From Lentzea albidocapillata (lineage in GTDB: Bacteria > Actinomycetota > Actinomycetes > Mycobacteriales > Pseudonocardiaceae): a stretch of 20,407 nt of DNA. Shown here piece after piece: positions 20,382 through 20,407 of this stretch (position 1 is the stretch's first letter; each line of letters begins with the position of its first letter). Location of the stretch: positions 1-20,407 of the forward strand of contig NZ_JOEA01000040.1 of NCBI RefSeq assembly GCF_000719115.1, in the 5' to 3' direction. The translations under genes and the position numbers were made by a program. The notes under the pieces are model-generated. The model made no database searches. It had not been told where the DNA came from and saw only the letters and a program-made list of their open reading frames with translations.

Positions 20382-20407
20382 CCTTTTCCGGCCGTCAAGC
20401 ATCCCGC
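20336..20407. repeat. Nested palindromic end of the repeat element
   Basis: GCGGGATGCT (20336-20345) is the perfect complement of AGCATCCCGC (20398-20407). Inside it, GGCCGGGC (20360-20367) and GCCCGGCC (20376-20383) form an 8-bp stem with loop GCTTTTCA, followed by TTTT, which resembles an intrinsic terminator. The window stops exactly at the end of the outer arm, so the palindrome may continue. Confidence 0.7.

Overview
The window is high-GC actinobacterial chromosome. GTG starts are common, stop/start overlaps of the ATGA or GTGA type are frequent, and most -10 elements follow TANNNT. The gene set (YchF, TypA/BipA, a DUF6131-type membrane peptide, a fused Ada/AlkA-type protein next to Ogt, a secreted LolA-like protein with an ABC transporter) suggests a filamentous member of the Pseudonocardiales (Lentzea/Saccharothrix/Amycolatopsis-like). 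This placement is an inference from gene content and style, not from a marker gene. No phage, transposase, CRISPR array, rRNA or tRNA was found.

Layout. 1-173 is one arm of a long inverted repeat; its partner is at 20208-20381. 230-724 encodes a Cys-rich protein of unknown function. 721-2501 (minus) is an alkylation-response operon: an Ada-type sensor/regulator with a shortened, apparently catalytically dead AlkA-like C-terminus, then Ogt. 2582-3661 is ychF. 3802-4171 holds two very small membrane-peptide genes converging on an 18-bp perfect hairpin. 4257-5465 is a GT87/DUF2029 polyprenyl-phosphate mannosyltransferase-like protein, and 5468-5761 (minus) a pterin-4a-carbinolamine dehydratase. 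5803-10207 is a TPP-riboswitch-controlled thiamine uptake operon (thiB-thiP-thiQ) with an SDR oxidoreductase attached. 10204-13087 (minus) is a three-gene operon, LolA-like protein / ABC ATPase / ABC-2 permease, coupled by 4-bp overlaps. It is divergent from an OmpR-family response regulator and histidine kinase (13255-15209). The shared intergenic region carries two pairs of CTGAGA direct repeats with an exact 11-bp period. 15219-15992 is a SRPBCC-like/NUDIX fusion.

15985-17050 (minus) is a tryptophanyl-tRNA synthetase preceded by what looks like a complete ribosome-mediated attenuator: a 13-codon leader peptide with tandem Trp codons (MNAFWWAAFRRPE), a leader hairpin, a competing antiterminator pairing, and an intrinsic terminator ending in a U-run. 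17089-17391 is a YciI-family protein, divergent from it. 17571-17726 (minus) is a tiny Lys/Cys-rich protein. 17893-19788 is typA/bipA with a terminator after it. From 19845 to the end there is no convincing gene, only short degenerate tandem units and the right arm of the inverted repeat.

The most interesting items are the trpS leader attenuator, the phased CTGAGA repeats that tie the two-component system to the LolA-like/ABC operon, the degenerate glycosylase domain of the Ada-type regulator, and the near-identical inverted repeats at the two window ends, which look like a multi-copy palindromic element.
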